Made by a program: the position numbers and the translations under genes. 64,000 nt of DNA from Bacillus_BA songklensis (GTDB lineage: Bacteria; Bacillota; Bacilli; Bacillales; Bacillaceae_H). Numbering within the stretch: position 1 is the stretch's first letter; the number at the start of each line of letters is the position of its first letter. Of this stretch, positions 1 through 7,901 are shown one piece after another. The stretch is from the NCBI RefSeq assembly GCF_042649685.1, contig NZ_JBHRZT010000032.1, positions 124,001 to 188,000 of the forward strand. Reading direction: 5' to 3'. The notes under the pieces are model-generated. The model saw nothing but the letters and a program-made list of their open reading frames with translations, was not told the DNA's origin and did no database searches.

Positions 1-514
1 TTTGATAGAACTGGTCGTTTACCTCATTTTGCAGAAGGATGTAATGAGGCTCGGCATATACGACATTTTCGCTTTTCTCAAAATGCTGGATTAATTCGGA
101 TGTCGATTGGCTGTTTGATCTAAAAATACAAGCAGAATCGAGTCTCTTTATAAGTTTCCCGTCAATATCCCTTGTGATTTTTACTATCTCCGTGTCATTC
201 GGACGAATTTTAAATTTCACTGTCACTTCGTTCTTATAATAATGACTTTTGTCCCGGCCATTGTGATCAATGATATGGACGGTAGGGTGGTTGTTCAACC
301 GTTCTACGGTAGCATCATTCATCCTGATCATATTAACTTTCAAGAGCTCGGGGCTTCCCGCAGTAATGTTCTGGGCTTTCAGTCTTTGTGTTTTTACTCT
401 GTTGTTTTGAACATGAGTGGCCTGATCTCCATCCTGTCTGTGCAGATGAGTCGTCGTTAAGATTCCAAAAGCCAAAAGGAAGGTAACAATCCCCATGATG
501 TATCTTTTTCGCAT
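1..514 (-). CDS. Secreted subtilisin-like (S8) serine protease, N-terminal part, cut by window edge
   Basis: An open frame of 171 codons runs leftward from ATG at 514 to the window edge, with GGGGTG upstream as ribosome binding site. It begins MRKRYIMGIVTFLLAFGI, a signal peptide with basic start and hydrophobic core. The next ~140 residues look like the propeptide of secreted subtilases: a stretch with NEVTVKFKI, then IDGKLIKRLDS, then ENVVYAEPHYI followed by NDQFY. The YAEPNY-like segment followed by ND..Y is typical of the junction between a fervidolysin/thermitase-type propeptide and the mature S8 catalytic domain. No catalytic residue lies within the window, so the family call rests on the propeptide. 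The catalytic Asp/His/Ser would lie beyond position 1. Signal peptide and propeptide are seen; S8 membership is inferred. Confidence 0.6.
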   Translation of the reverse strand, partial: MRKRYIMGIVTFLLAFGILTTTHLHRQDGDQATHVQNNRVKTQRLKAQNITAGSPELLKVNMIRMNDATVERLNNHPTVHIIDHNGRDKSHYYKNEVTVKFKIRPNDTEIVKITRDIDGKLIKRLDSACIFRSNSQSTSELIQHFEKSENVVYAEPHYILLQNEVNDQFYQ

Positions 515-678
515 TTTCACACCCCAAATCAATGGTATTTACCGTTAGGTTGCTTATCTTTCCGCCACTTTATCCCGTTCTGACAGACAGAATAGGAAAT
601 CATACTAGCTGGTAAATACTTAAAAAATCACCTGTATATGTGAGTGTTTAGCAAATAAATAAAATATGGGGCATTCCA

Positions 679-709
679 AAAGCTGCCGGCCAAATACCGG
701 CAGCTTTTT
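679..709. terminator. Rho-independent terminator, usable on both strands
   Basis: An 11-bp GC-rich stem (AGCTGCCGG paired with CCGGCAGCT, extended by A-T pairs) with a short loop is followed by TTTTT. It lies 110 bp upstream of the DUF1906 gene with no recognisable gene in front of it on the plus strand, so it may end transcription coming from outside or be left from a lost gene. Confidence 0.7.
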
Positions 710-818
710 CATTACATCCTTTTTCTTTTTTGGTCCGAGCCCGTTTGACGGAGGGCTCCGCACAGGTTTCCATTCAAGAACATATCATACAACCAATAAT
801 AGGAGAGGTTGTGAAAAC

Positions 819-2045
819 ATGTACAGAAATAAACCTGTTATTGTTTCCCTAATAGCTTCTTTATTATTGGTTTCTATGTTTTTGGCTTTATTGTTCTACA
901 ACGGTCATACAAAATACAGCCATAATATTGCTAATGCTGATAGTGAAGCCAAACAATCTTCTAATCATACCAATCCCCAAGCAGCGACTAAAAGCCATAA
1001 CAACCAAAAAGTAGACAATAACATAAACAATAATATTAGAAACAAAGGCAATGGCTCTACAACAAATAACATAGCTAACAGCATAGGGAAGAGCGGAAAT
1101 ACCGGTGCAACCAATGGTGCAGGGGCGAACGGAAACAACGATAGAGCCAACGGTATCACCAATAACATAACAAACAATATAACTGTAAATATCAATGCAG
1201 ACGGTAATGTAGAAAATAACATAAATGTAAATATTAACGCAGATGGCAATGTAAAGAATGGTGTCAATAACAACATCAATAGTAACAATACTGTAAAAAA
1301 TGGTATCAATAACAGTATCAATAGTAACAACGACGTGAACAACAGTATCAATAACAGTGTCAATAGTAACAATAACAATAACAATAACGGCAATGGCAAC
1401 GGTAATAACAATCCAAACAAACCGGAAAAGCCGGCAATGGTTTGGGGAATAGATTCAGCAAGTGCTGCAACAAATGAGCAGTATGCTTGTGTACGGGAAA
1501 ACTTTGGAGAACCGGCTGTGTGGGGCCGCTATTTAGGAGATAAAAACGGAGTTTCAAAGGGATTAACAAAAAATGAAGCTGATTTCATCCATTCCCAAAA
1601 TGAGAAAGTGTTATTAATTTATAATCAATTTACGAATACTGCCGGTTATGAAAACGGAAAAAATGAAGCAAGTCAGGCTATAAAATATGCTCAAGATTTA
1701 GGAGTACCAGAAGGAGTGGCTTTATTTGCCGATATTGAGCCGGATTACCCCGTTGACGCTGATTTTATAAGGGGATGGTACGAGACGATTGCTTCTTCCA
1801 GTTATAAACCGGGTATTTACGGAGCATTTGATTCAAAACGAAAGCTATTTTCCGCTTACAACGATGCTGCAGCAAGTAATCGAGAAATAAAAAAGAATAC
1901 AATTATATGGTCTGCGTCGCCAAGTCCAGGGGTGACCGAACAATCCGATGTTCCTGAATTTAAACCCGAAGCACCTCAGGGGGCTCTAACATTAGGCTGG
2001 CAATATGGCATTGATTCAGAAGTCTGTAACATAGATACAAACTAA
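819..2045 (+). CDS. Membrane-anchored DUF1906 (glycoside-hydrolase-like) protein with Asn-rich repeat linker
   Basis: The start is ATG at 819, preceded by AGGAGAGG; an earlier in-frame ATG at 666 reads through a terminator and is rejected. The 409-residue product starts with a signal anchor (residues ~6-28). Residues ~45-205 are low-complexity Asn/Ser/Gly sequence with repeated units such as VNINADGNV, NNSINSNN and NNSVNSNN, ending in a run of N and NG. Residues ~207-409 match the DUF1906/Rv2525c-like TIM-barrel fold: MVWGIDSASAATNEQ at the start, VWGRYLGDKNG, and FADIEPDYP, whose acidic residues occupy the usual catalytic-like position. It is probably exported and held at the membrane with the globular domain in or outside the wall. 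Substrate and activity are unknown for this family. The repeat tract is likely to vary in length between strains. Confidence 0.75.
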   Translation: MYRNKPVIVSLIASLLLVSMFLALLFYNGHTKYSHNIANADSEAKQSSNHTNPQAATKSHNNQKVDNNINNNIRNKGNGSTTNNIANSIGKSGNTGATNGAGANGNNDRANGITNNITNNITVNINADGNVENNINVNINADGNVKNGVNNNINSNNTVKNGINNSINSNNDVNNSINNSVNSNNNNNNNGNGNGNNNPNKPEKPAMVWGIDSASAATNEQYACVRENFGEPAVWGRYLGDKNGVSKGLTKNEADFIHSQNEKVLLIYNQFTNTAGYENGKNEASQAIKYAQDLGVPEGVALFADIEPDYPVDADFIRGWYETIASSSYKPGIYGAFDSKRKLFSAYNDAAASNREIKKNTIIWSASPSPGVTEQSDVPEFKPEAPQGALTLGWQYGIDSEVCNIDTN

Positions 2046-2263
2046 CCTCGTACAATAACGACTATTTGACGATGAAATTAACACGGCCGATATCGTGACA
2101 ATCAATGCAGGGGGAATGATATTCTTTGTTCCGAACCCCTTACATGGATTGAGTTTTAGGAATCTGGTGAACCACCCGATACTGCAAAAGAATAACGTTA
2201 TATGCTTGCGGACACTCTAAACTAGAATGAAAAGTTTCGTTATAAGGAGGCTGTCTCTAAGTA
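2046..2263. other. Intergenic region with an unassigned short open frame
   Basis: This gap holds an open frame at 2065-2220 (plus) reading as a coherent ~51-residue peptide (contains DIVTINAGGMIFFVPNP) without a credible start or ribosome binding site. It could be the tail of a lost gene or chance; no family is recognised. A strong GGAGG for the following MFS gene begins at 2247. Confidence 0.3.
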
Positions 2264-3532
2264 ATGTCCGAAAAACAAGCATCAGCACTGACAATTGCAG
2301 CAATTGGGTCAATACCATTAATCATGACATTAGGGAATTCAATGTTAATTCCCATTTTACCTAAAATGAAATCCGAATTGGGTCTTACTCAACTTCAGAC
2401 AAGTCTTACCATTACAGTATTCTCAGTAGCGGCAGCCATCTCTATCCCTATCCTTGGTTATTTATCAGACCGCTTTTCCCGTAAGGCCATCATTATCCCG
2501 GCGCTGTTCCTTTACGGTATAGGAGGACTTCTGGCCGGGTTTGCCACGTCTGCATTTTCAAATGCGTATTGGTGGGTTCTTACCGGAAGAACTTTACAGG
2601 GGATAGGGGCAGCGGGCACCGCACCGATTGCCATGGCCTTAACAGGGGACCTTTTTAAGGGGAGTGAAGAAAGCAGGGTACTGGGCCTCGTGGAGGCATC
2701 CAACGGTTTTGGAAAAGTGCTTTCACCGATTCTCGGTTCTCTTATTGCTCTGCTTGTATGGTATGGCGTATTCTTTGCATTTCCTGCATTTTGCGTTGTT
2801 TCAATCCTGCTTACGTGGATTTTTATTAAAGAAAAAGTAAAAAAGAAAGAACCGCAGCCGTTCGGAAAATATGTAAAGGGGCTTGGAAGTGTATTTAAAC
2901 ATGAAGGCCGATGGCTCCTTACTAGTTATTTGGCAGGCGCAACATGTTTGTTTACACTTTTTGGTATTCTTTTTTATTTATCCGATGTGCTGGAAAAGGA
3001 TTATCAAATTGACGGAGTGAAAAAGGGATTAATCCTTGCTATTCCGCTGCTGGTCATGTGTATCACGTCCTATACAACAGGAAGTAAGATTGGAAAGAAC
3101 CAGCAGCTTATGAAAAGGTTAATTGTCTTGGGACTGATTTTTATGACTATTTCGTATGCAACTTTATCTTTTTTTTCAAAATGGATTCCCTTTATTTCAA
3201 TTCTTGCATTGAGCAGTATAGGCACCGGGCTTGTATTACCGTGTATCAATACCTTCATAACAAATGCTGTAGGTAAAGAAAGAAGAGGAATTGTTACGGC
3301 CCTTTACAGTTCTGTCCGGTTTTTAGGTGTGGCGATCGGGCCTCCAATTTTTGGACGATTGATGGATTGGTCAAAAATGGGAATGTTCATGTCGATTGCA
3401 GCACTTACCTTTGTTGTTGGAATATTGGCCCTAATAATGATCCGAGTTAATAAAGAAGATGAACCCAAGTCAGAGCGGCCAAAGAAAAAGAAAGAGAGTT
3501 ATACAACTTTGCAGCCTGCCGGTGGAAGATAA
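2264..3532 (+). CDS. MFS efflux transporter
   Basis: The 422-residue protein has about 12 hydrophobic segments and begins MSEKQASALTIAAIG. The family signature loop between TM2 and TM3 is present (GYLSDRFSRK, residues ~66-75), and TM4-5 carries an RTLQGIGAAGTAPIAMAL motif typical of drug:H+ antiporter-1 members. The start at 2264 has a strong GGAGG 12 bases upstream. The overall pattern (PLIMTLGNSMLIPILP at the N-terminus) resembles Bacillus multidrug/siderophore exporters such as YmfD, but the substrate cannot be read from sequence. The C-terminus is Lys/Glu-rich and cytoplasmic. It is transcribed alone. Confidence 0.85.
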   Translation: MSEKQASALTIAAIGSIPLIMTLGNSMLIPILPKMKSELGLTQLQTSLTITVFSVAAAISIPILGYLSDRFSRKAIIIPALFLYGIGGLLAGFATSAFSNAYWWVLTGRTLQGIGAAGTAPIAMALTGDLFKGSEESRVLGLVEASNGFGKVLSPILGSLIALLVWYGVFFAFPAFCVVSILLTWIFIKEKVKKKEPQPFGKYVKGLGSVFKHEGRWLLTSYLAGATCLFTLFGILFYLSDVLEKDYQIDGVKKGLILAIPLLVMCITSYTTGSKIGKNQQLMKRLIVLGLIFMTISYATLSFFSKWIPFISILALSSIGTGLVLPCINTFITNAVGKERRGIVTALYSSVRFLGVAIGPPIFGRLMDWSKMGMFMSIAALTFVVGILALIMIRVNKEDEPKSERPKKKKESYTTLQPAGGR

Positions 3533-3654
3533 TGCTGGAAGATTTATGTGATACAGCAGTGTGTTGTATGACTAATAGGTCCACATTTTTACCAATAAAA
3601 AGAAAGGAGAGGGCAGTATTTTTCTTCCGCTGGAATGATACTTGGCCCATCGGA

Positions 3655-3792
3655 TTAACTATCCCTCTCCCTATATTTGAATTCGAAAAAAAGATGAGGA
3701 TGAATGGAATAAAGGATAGAAGATAGCATAGCCGCTCCTTCCTGATGATGATCATTGGCCCATTCGCATGACTTTTGGATTTCTTCCAGCAT
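3655..3792 (-). CDS. Candidate small protein translationally coupled to the YitT gene
   Basis: Directly after the leftward YitT-family gene, the stop TAA shares its last base with an ATG (TAATG), opening a 45-residue frame (MLEEIQKSCEWANDHHQEG then a short hydrophobic stretch). One-base stop/start overlap is a classic arrangement for coupled translation. The peptide matches nothing I recognise and codon-level support is weak, so it may be fortuitous. Confidence 0.25.
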   Translation of the reverse strand: MLEEIQKSCEWANDHHQEGAAMLSSILYSIHPHLFFEFKYRERDS

Positions 3793-4448
3793 TACTTTTT
3801 CCGCCAATCCAGGGCTAAAGAAGGGGTTTTCCTAGGAATCCGAATGTTATACAGCCAATCGACGATTCTCGTAGAAATCCATTGACAGCAAAGAGCTTGA
3901 ATCACAATCTGCCAGTCGATGACATAAGCAGTCACAACAAAAATGCTTCCATTAATCCAAAAAAGAGGTTTGCCCGGATTGATCCTTCTTGATTTTGAAA
4001 TGATCAACGCAATAATGCCAATTCCACCATGGGAAACACCTTGCCTTAGGAGAAGAGCAACACCTACACCAAGGGTAACGGAACCCAACAAAAGCTCAAG
4101 CCACACGAACGAATGGGGCATGTATACATTTACTTCAAAAAAATTAACGGCCAATGAAGTGACCGTGATGCCTGCCAAAGTTCCGATTGCACTGGCACCT
4201 CCTAAATTTTGGACCGCGATGACCAGCATAGAAGAATTCACAAGCCATAAGGCAATGCCCATCGGAATATGAAACCAATAATTAAATAAAACGGTAAGAC
4301 CTCCTGCTCCGCCGGAAGGAACAGAATTTGGAAAAAGAAATACCCCCATGGCAAATCCTTGAATCATCCCGCCCAAAATAATCATAAAGTATTTTCTGCA
4401 TAACCCTCGAAATATCATAGACGAATATTGATCATTTCTTTTTTTCAC
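3792..4448 (-). CDS. YitT/DUF161-family integral membrane protein (short form)
   Basis: The 218-residue protein has five to six membrane segments. The first contains the family hallmark FAMGVFLFPNSVPSGGAGG, and a repeat of the fold appears at ASAIGTLAGITVTSL and at GVGVALLLRQGVSHGG. These are typical of the YitT_membrane domain (PF02588). Many Bacillus relatives of ~280 residues carry an additional C-terminal DUF2179 domain; this one stops right after the last membrane segment. The GTG start at 4448 has AGGA ten bases upstream. The family's transport or signalling role is not established. A 45-codon frame overlaps its stop codon. Confidence 0.8.
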   Translation of the reverse strand: MKKRNDQYSSMIFRGLCRKYFMIILGGMIQGFAMGVFLFPNSVPSGGAGGLTVLFNYWFHIPMGIALWLVNSSMLVIAVQNLGGASAIGTLAGITVTSLAVNFFEVNVYMPHSFVWLELLLGSVTLGVGVALLLRQGVSHGGIGIIALIISKSRRINPGKPLFWINGSIFVVTAYVIDWQIVIQALCCQWISTRIVDWLYNIRIPRKTPSLALDWRKK

Positions 4449-4835
4449 AAGAAACCATTCCTAACCTAGAATTCACGACGCTTATTATTTGCTTATATTT
4501 ATATGCCTATACCGCGCTGGACATGACTTGGGGCGATCACCACTCTCAAGGGGCCTGGTCAGAGGGGAAGGTCAAGTTGTGCGGGGAAAGCAACTGCCAT
4601 CTTACTTCTATATTTGTTCTTAATCCCTTAAAAATGCTCAACATATTATATGTATCAAAAACATACACGGGACAGGTACAAAAGTTGATTTAAGAAAGAG
4701 GGTGAGAGGGGAATCGGCAGAAGAAAGCTAAAGAATGTGAAAAGAGATGGCACAGCCTTTAGGTAAAAGAAAAGCCTCACCATCAAGGCGAAGCTGATTA
4801 TTATCTATTATCAATGAATTCATTTATTAAACTAT
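4449..4835. other. Intergenic, no gene seen
   Basis: About 390 bases without a supported gene. A short GC-richer patch (4510-4600) includes GCGCTGGACATGA, reminiscent of the GGAGCTGGACATC end of the second repeat family in this window, so it may be a decayed copy. The rest is AT-rich and unremarkable. A copy of the ATAAATCCA-ended repeat follows. Confidence 0.4.
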
Positions 4836-4986
4836 ATTGAATTCACGTTAATTTTTAATATCTGTCAGCGCTGCTTAACCCTTTCCCAGCCCTTCTGTTC
4901 TTGCATCTTGAATAGACCTGAAAAGGTCTTTAAATCATTTGACATGAATGCTTTTTATCCATGTCAAATGATTTATGTGGATTTTT
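4836..4986 (-). repeat. R-element copy 1 (MITE-like repeat, reverse orientation)
   Basis: In reverse orientation this carries the R-element landmarks. They are a TGGATTTTT end (4978-4986), a perfect stem AAATCATTTGACATG (4932-4946) with CATGTCAAATGATTT (4960-4974), the block CATCTTGAATAG (from ~4907), and TTAATTTTTAATATCTGTCA near the other end. The central AAGCGGTCGGC hairpin of longer copies is missing. It overlaps the last two bases of the VOC gene and could supply its terminator. Confidence 0.7.
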
Positions 4987-5383
4987 AATAAACCATCGTT
5001 ACATCATGATAATGTTTGAATTCCAGCAGATTATTGGCGGGATCTATTAAGAAGAAGGTGATGTGCTCTTCTTTCCTTCCGCCAAATCGAATCATCGGTT
5101 TTTGGAAGAAAGGCAACTCCCTATCTTTTGCTAGATTTAGAACAAGTTCAAATTCATTTCGATCGGCAAATGTAATTCCGTAATGACGGGGGTATATTTT
5201 TGGCGCTTTATCAATGCTTTCAGGGTCGAGATGGCAAACGACTTGATCTCCAAAAAAATTAAATGTCACTCTATCGTTATATCGTCTTGCCAGTTTACAT
5301 CCCAACTTTTCGTAAAATGCTGCTGTTTCATCCAAGTCCTTGCATGGTATGGCAAGATGAAATACTTTATTGGTATCTCTCAT
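4985..5383 (-). CDS. VOC/glyoxalase-superfamily protein in sulfolactate locus
   Basis: This 132-residue vicinal-oxygen-chelate protein has a beta-alpha-beta-beta-beta pattern: VFHLAIPCKDLDETAAFYEKLG at the N-terminus supplying a metal-ligand His, a central RHYGITFADRNEFELVL segment and a C-terminal IDPANNLLEFKHY with the expected Glu. The start ATG at 5383 follows GGGAGAGAGGGAA. It lies 12 bases downstream of comA and is probably co-transcribed with comB-comA. In this family small members act as dioxygenases, epimerases or resistance proteins. A role in sulfolactate metabolism is inferred only from position. Confidence 0.75.
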   Translation of the reverse strand: MRDTNKVFHLAIPCKDLDETAAFYEKLGCKLARRYNDRVTFNFFGDQVVCHLDPESIDKAPKIYPRHYGITFADRNEFELVLNLAKDRELPFFQKPMIRFGGRKEEHITFFLIDPANNLLEFKHYHDVTMVY

Positions 5384-5395
5384 TTCCCTCTCTCC

Positions 5396-6160
5396 CTATT
5401 CAAATAAATGGAACGTGTCTGAACGCAGACCCAGCCTCAATGTTTCTAGAGGGAGAGCTTGTGTAAAGGCAATATTGGCGAGATTGACTTCAGAACCAAC
5501 CATTTCTATGAAGCATGTTTGCATCTTTTTGGTCGGAGCCTCGAATATAATGTCGTGTAAATCAATACTTGATGAGACAATTTCCTCAACCAATTGAAAG
5601 CGCATCTCTCCATCGGCATTGCATACTCCGCTTGTTCCGCTTTCCCTCGCCTCAGTGATGACCTTTTCGGCCCCGGCTTCAAGATCTTCCTGAATAAACT
5701 CAATCCATTGGGATGAATGCTGCCTTATAGACTTTTCGCTATCCTTGCTCCCAACCTCGCTCAATACACGAAACTCAGTTGAAAAATCGTAGATAAAGGA
5801 AGCTTTTTCTTTATTGGGTAAATCAATGGTGCCATTGGAAATTTCGATATATTTACAATCATATTTTTTGCAATATTTATAGAAATCCTCGATTTTATCT
5901 TGACTTAAAAACTTCTCAAATAATGTTCCGCCAAAAAAGAATTCAACTTCGTTTTCCTGCAGACAAGCTATTTTTTCCTCCAGGTGCTTTGTAATGATTG
6001 ATGTTCCCCAGCCGAATTTCACAAAGTCGATAAAGTCGGCGGCACTGTTAATGGTATCCTTAAAAAAGTTTAAAGGTACTCCATTGTCAATTAAAATAGT
6101 GATTCCATATTTCCTTGGCTTTGCCTGCCTTAATGGCAGTTTAAGTCCAGAAGTAATCAT
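5396..6160 (-). CDS. comA: Phosphosulfolactate synthase
   Basis: ComA adds sulfite to phosphoenolpyruvate to give (R)-phosphosulfolactate. In archaea this is the first step of coenzyme M synthesis; in Bacillus it serves spore 3-sulfolactate. The 254-residue TIM-barrel protein shows family motifs KPRKYGITILIDNG, DFIDFVKFGWGTS, VEFFFGGTLFEKFL and CKYIEISNGTIDLP, followed by VITEARESGTSGVCNADGE. Length matches the family. The ATG at 6160 overlaps the comB stop by four bases (ATGA), which indicates coupled translation. The order comB-comA next to sulfate-activation genes is the same as yitC-yitD in B. subtilis. Confidence 0.9.
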   Translation of the reverse strand: MITSGLKLPLRQAKPRKYGITILIDNGVPLNFFKDTINSAADFIDFVKFGWGTSIITKHLEEKIACLQENEVEFFFGGTLFEKFLSQDKIEDFYKYCKKYDCKYIEISNGTIDLPNKEKASFIYDFSTEFRVLSEVGSKDSEKSIRQHSSQWIEFIQEDLEAGAEKVITEARESGTSGVCNADGEMRFQLVEEIVSSSIDLHDIIFEAPTKKMQTCFIEMVGSEVNLANIAFTQALPLETLRLGLRSDTFHLFE

Positions 6161-6852
6161 ATCTCAAGCCTCTCAATCGTTGGGATTACATTTGATTTAT
6201 TCACTTTCATTACAAAACCGCCGTTTAGTTCACGAGTACAAAATGAAATATCTTTACAATCAAATTCGGGCTTGCTTGCATCAAAGAACTTTTGGGCAAC
6301 TTGAGAGGCTCTAATCCTTTCCGCTACATCATTTGCTGTCAACACTTCCCTTTCTTCAATGATGCCCTTCATGTATTCAGCACATGCTAAATCGTCATCA
6401 CTCGTTGGGTGGGAGGCGATGATGTTAATCTGAAGCTCTTTTCCTGGAGACTTGGCTGTATCCCTAATATGACTTGCCGTTGTTCTGGCATTTGAGAAGC
6501 CAGTAACAAATACGGCATTGGCATTTAAAGAATGTAATGTGGCCTTTACACCGTTTGTTGTTTTTTGAACGAGTGTCCGATCTTCAATCCTTTGACTTGC
6601 GATACGATTTGGAGAATTATCTAAATCAAAACCCTCAATCGCGAGGCCTTTCACCTCCCCGGCTAAAAGATAGTGCGGATGCATGTCTTTTAACTTAAAA
6701 GCTTCATCCACCGTTCCAACGAGCAAAATTTCCTTTGCACCGTTTAGAAAGGCATAGTGGGCAACGGTAAAAGCCCGGATGACATCAATAACAATATTAA
6801 TATCTGAGGGCTCCAACTGATGGTCATTGCCTTGATAGATTTTGACAGTCAT
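6157..6852 (-). CDS. comB: 2-phosphosulfolactate phosphatase
   Basis: ComB is a Mg-dependent acid phosphatase that removes phosphate from phosphosulfolactate to give sulfolactate. I place the start at ATG 6852 because AGGAGAG lies just upstream; the longer frame from 6903 has no such site. The 231-residue product has INIVIDVIRAFTVAHYAFLNGA near the N-terminus, LLAGEVKGLAIEGFDLDNSP, and TNGVKATLHSLNANAVFVTGF, all typical ComB motifs. It is the first gene of a leftward comB-comA-VOC operon and is divergent from cysH, with 287 bp between. Expression is expected in the developing spore, but I could not identify a convincing sporulation promoter. Confidence 0.9.
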   Translation of the reverse strand: MTVKIYQGNDHQLEPSDINIVIDVIRAFTVAHYAFLNGAKEILLVGTVDEAFKLKDMHPHYLLAGEVKGLAIEGFDLDNSPNRIASQRIEDRTLVQKTTNGVKATLHSLNANAVFVTGFSNARTTASHIRDTAKSPGKELQINIIASHPTSDDDLACAEYMKGIIEEREVLTANDVAERIRASQVAQKFFDASKPEFDCKDISFCTRELNGGFVMKVNKSNVIPTIERLEI

Positions 6853-7139
6853 AAAGATCTCTCCTAAATTATGCTGGTCGTTTACCCATTTTTTTGTGGT
6901 CATGAAAAGTATATTCGCAAGTTTTGGGTAAGGTTCCTGGCTTTTTTATTCAATCATTTGCTGAAATTGTGCATTTTCAGAGAACCCTTTTAACGAAGTG
7001 TGAATAGTCTGCCTATAGGTTTTAACCTATCTTGCAAGATGATTCCTTTGTCTACCAGTCTGGAGGTGGAACATAGGGGTGCTTGCCATGTTCAATGGCA
7101 TGCGTGAAATATACAGTATAGGGAAGTGAGGGGCAGTAG

Positions 7140-7853
7140 ATGGGAAGTGTTTTGACATACGAGAGATGGGACTTCGGTCTCTCGGAACGGTTGATGAGTC
7201 AAATGAAGCATTGTATAGATGTTATTAAATGGGCTTATAGTGAGTACGGGGATAAGATTGTTTATGCTTGCAGCTTTGGCGCCGAGGGCGTAGTATTGGT
7301 CGACTTAATATCAAAAGTTAATAAGAAAGCCAAAATTGTTTTTTTGGACACTGAACTTCATTTTAAAGAAACATATGACCTTATCGATAAAATAAAGCGT
7401 AAATATCCGAGCCTGAATATCCAATTGGTTAAGCCGAGTGTAAGCCTGGAAGAACAAGCGAAGCTTTACGGCAGTGAATTGTGGAAGTACAATCCAAATT
7501 ATTGTTGTTACCTGCGTAAAATTGCCCCTTTAACAGAGCAGCTTTCTGGAATGGAAGCCTGGATGACGGGACTTAGACGGGATCAATCATCTACGAGGAG
7601 TCACCTCAAGTTTATCAATAAAGATGACAGATTTAAATTGGTCAAGGTTTGTCCGATCATTGATTGGACATGGGAAGATGTATGGAATTATATCAGGATA
7701 AACGATCTTCCTTATAACGAATTGCATGATCGTCATTATCCAAGTATCGGCTGTGAAATGTGCACGCTCCCAACAACTGAAGCAGCGGGCTTAAGGGCGG
7801 GAAGATGGGCACATAGCGAAAAAACTGAATGTGGTCTGCATCAGGTACGATAG
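7140..7853 (+). CDS. cysH: Phosphoadenylyl/adenylyl-sulfate reductase
   Basis: CysH reduces activated sulfate (PAPS or APS) to sulfite with thioredoxin electrons. The 237-residue protein carries the PP-loop SFGAEGVVLVDL (residues ~42-53), LDTELHFKETY, and the C-terminal KTECGLHQVR whose Cys is the catalytic residue. It also has the four cysteines of a [4Fe-4S] cluster (NPNYCCYLRK and IGCEMC), which place it with the bacterial Fe-S type often preferring APS. It heads a cysH-sat-cysC operon divergent from comB. Sulfite from this enzyme is the substrate of ComA, which makes the divergent arrangement metabolically sensible. Ribosome binding site GTGAGGGGC precedes ATG 7140. Confidence 0.92.
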   Translation: MGSVLTYERWDFGLSERLMSQMKHCIDVIKWAYSEYGDKIVYACSFGAEGVVLVDLISKVNKKAKIVFLDTELHFKETYDLIDKIKRKYPSLNIQLVKPSVSLEEQAKLYGSELWKYNPNYCCYLRKIAPLTEQLSGMEAWMTGLRRDQSSTRSHLKFINKDDRFKLVKVCPIIDWTWEDVWNYIRINDLPYNELHDRHYPSIGCEMCTLPTTEAAGLRAGRWAHSEKTECGLHQVR

Positions 7854-7901
7854 GAATTGTTAACGAACGAGAGTAAAACAAATAGTTGGAGGTAAAAAAA
7901 C

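Noticed and set aside
965..1420. Antisense leucine-rich open frame opposite the DUF1906 gene
   Set aside because: It is the complement of the Asn codon-rich (AAT/AAC) linker, which reads as Leu/Val; no ribosome binding site, no independent support.
3532..3726. 64-codon frame after the MFS gene
   Set aside because: No ribosome binding site or recognisable motif; composition is not protein-like.
7000..7050. sigmaG promoter (TGAATA) for cysH
   Set aside because: A TGAATA is present near 7004 but no convincing CATACTA-like -10 at the right distance.
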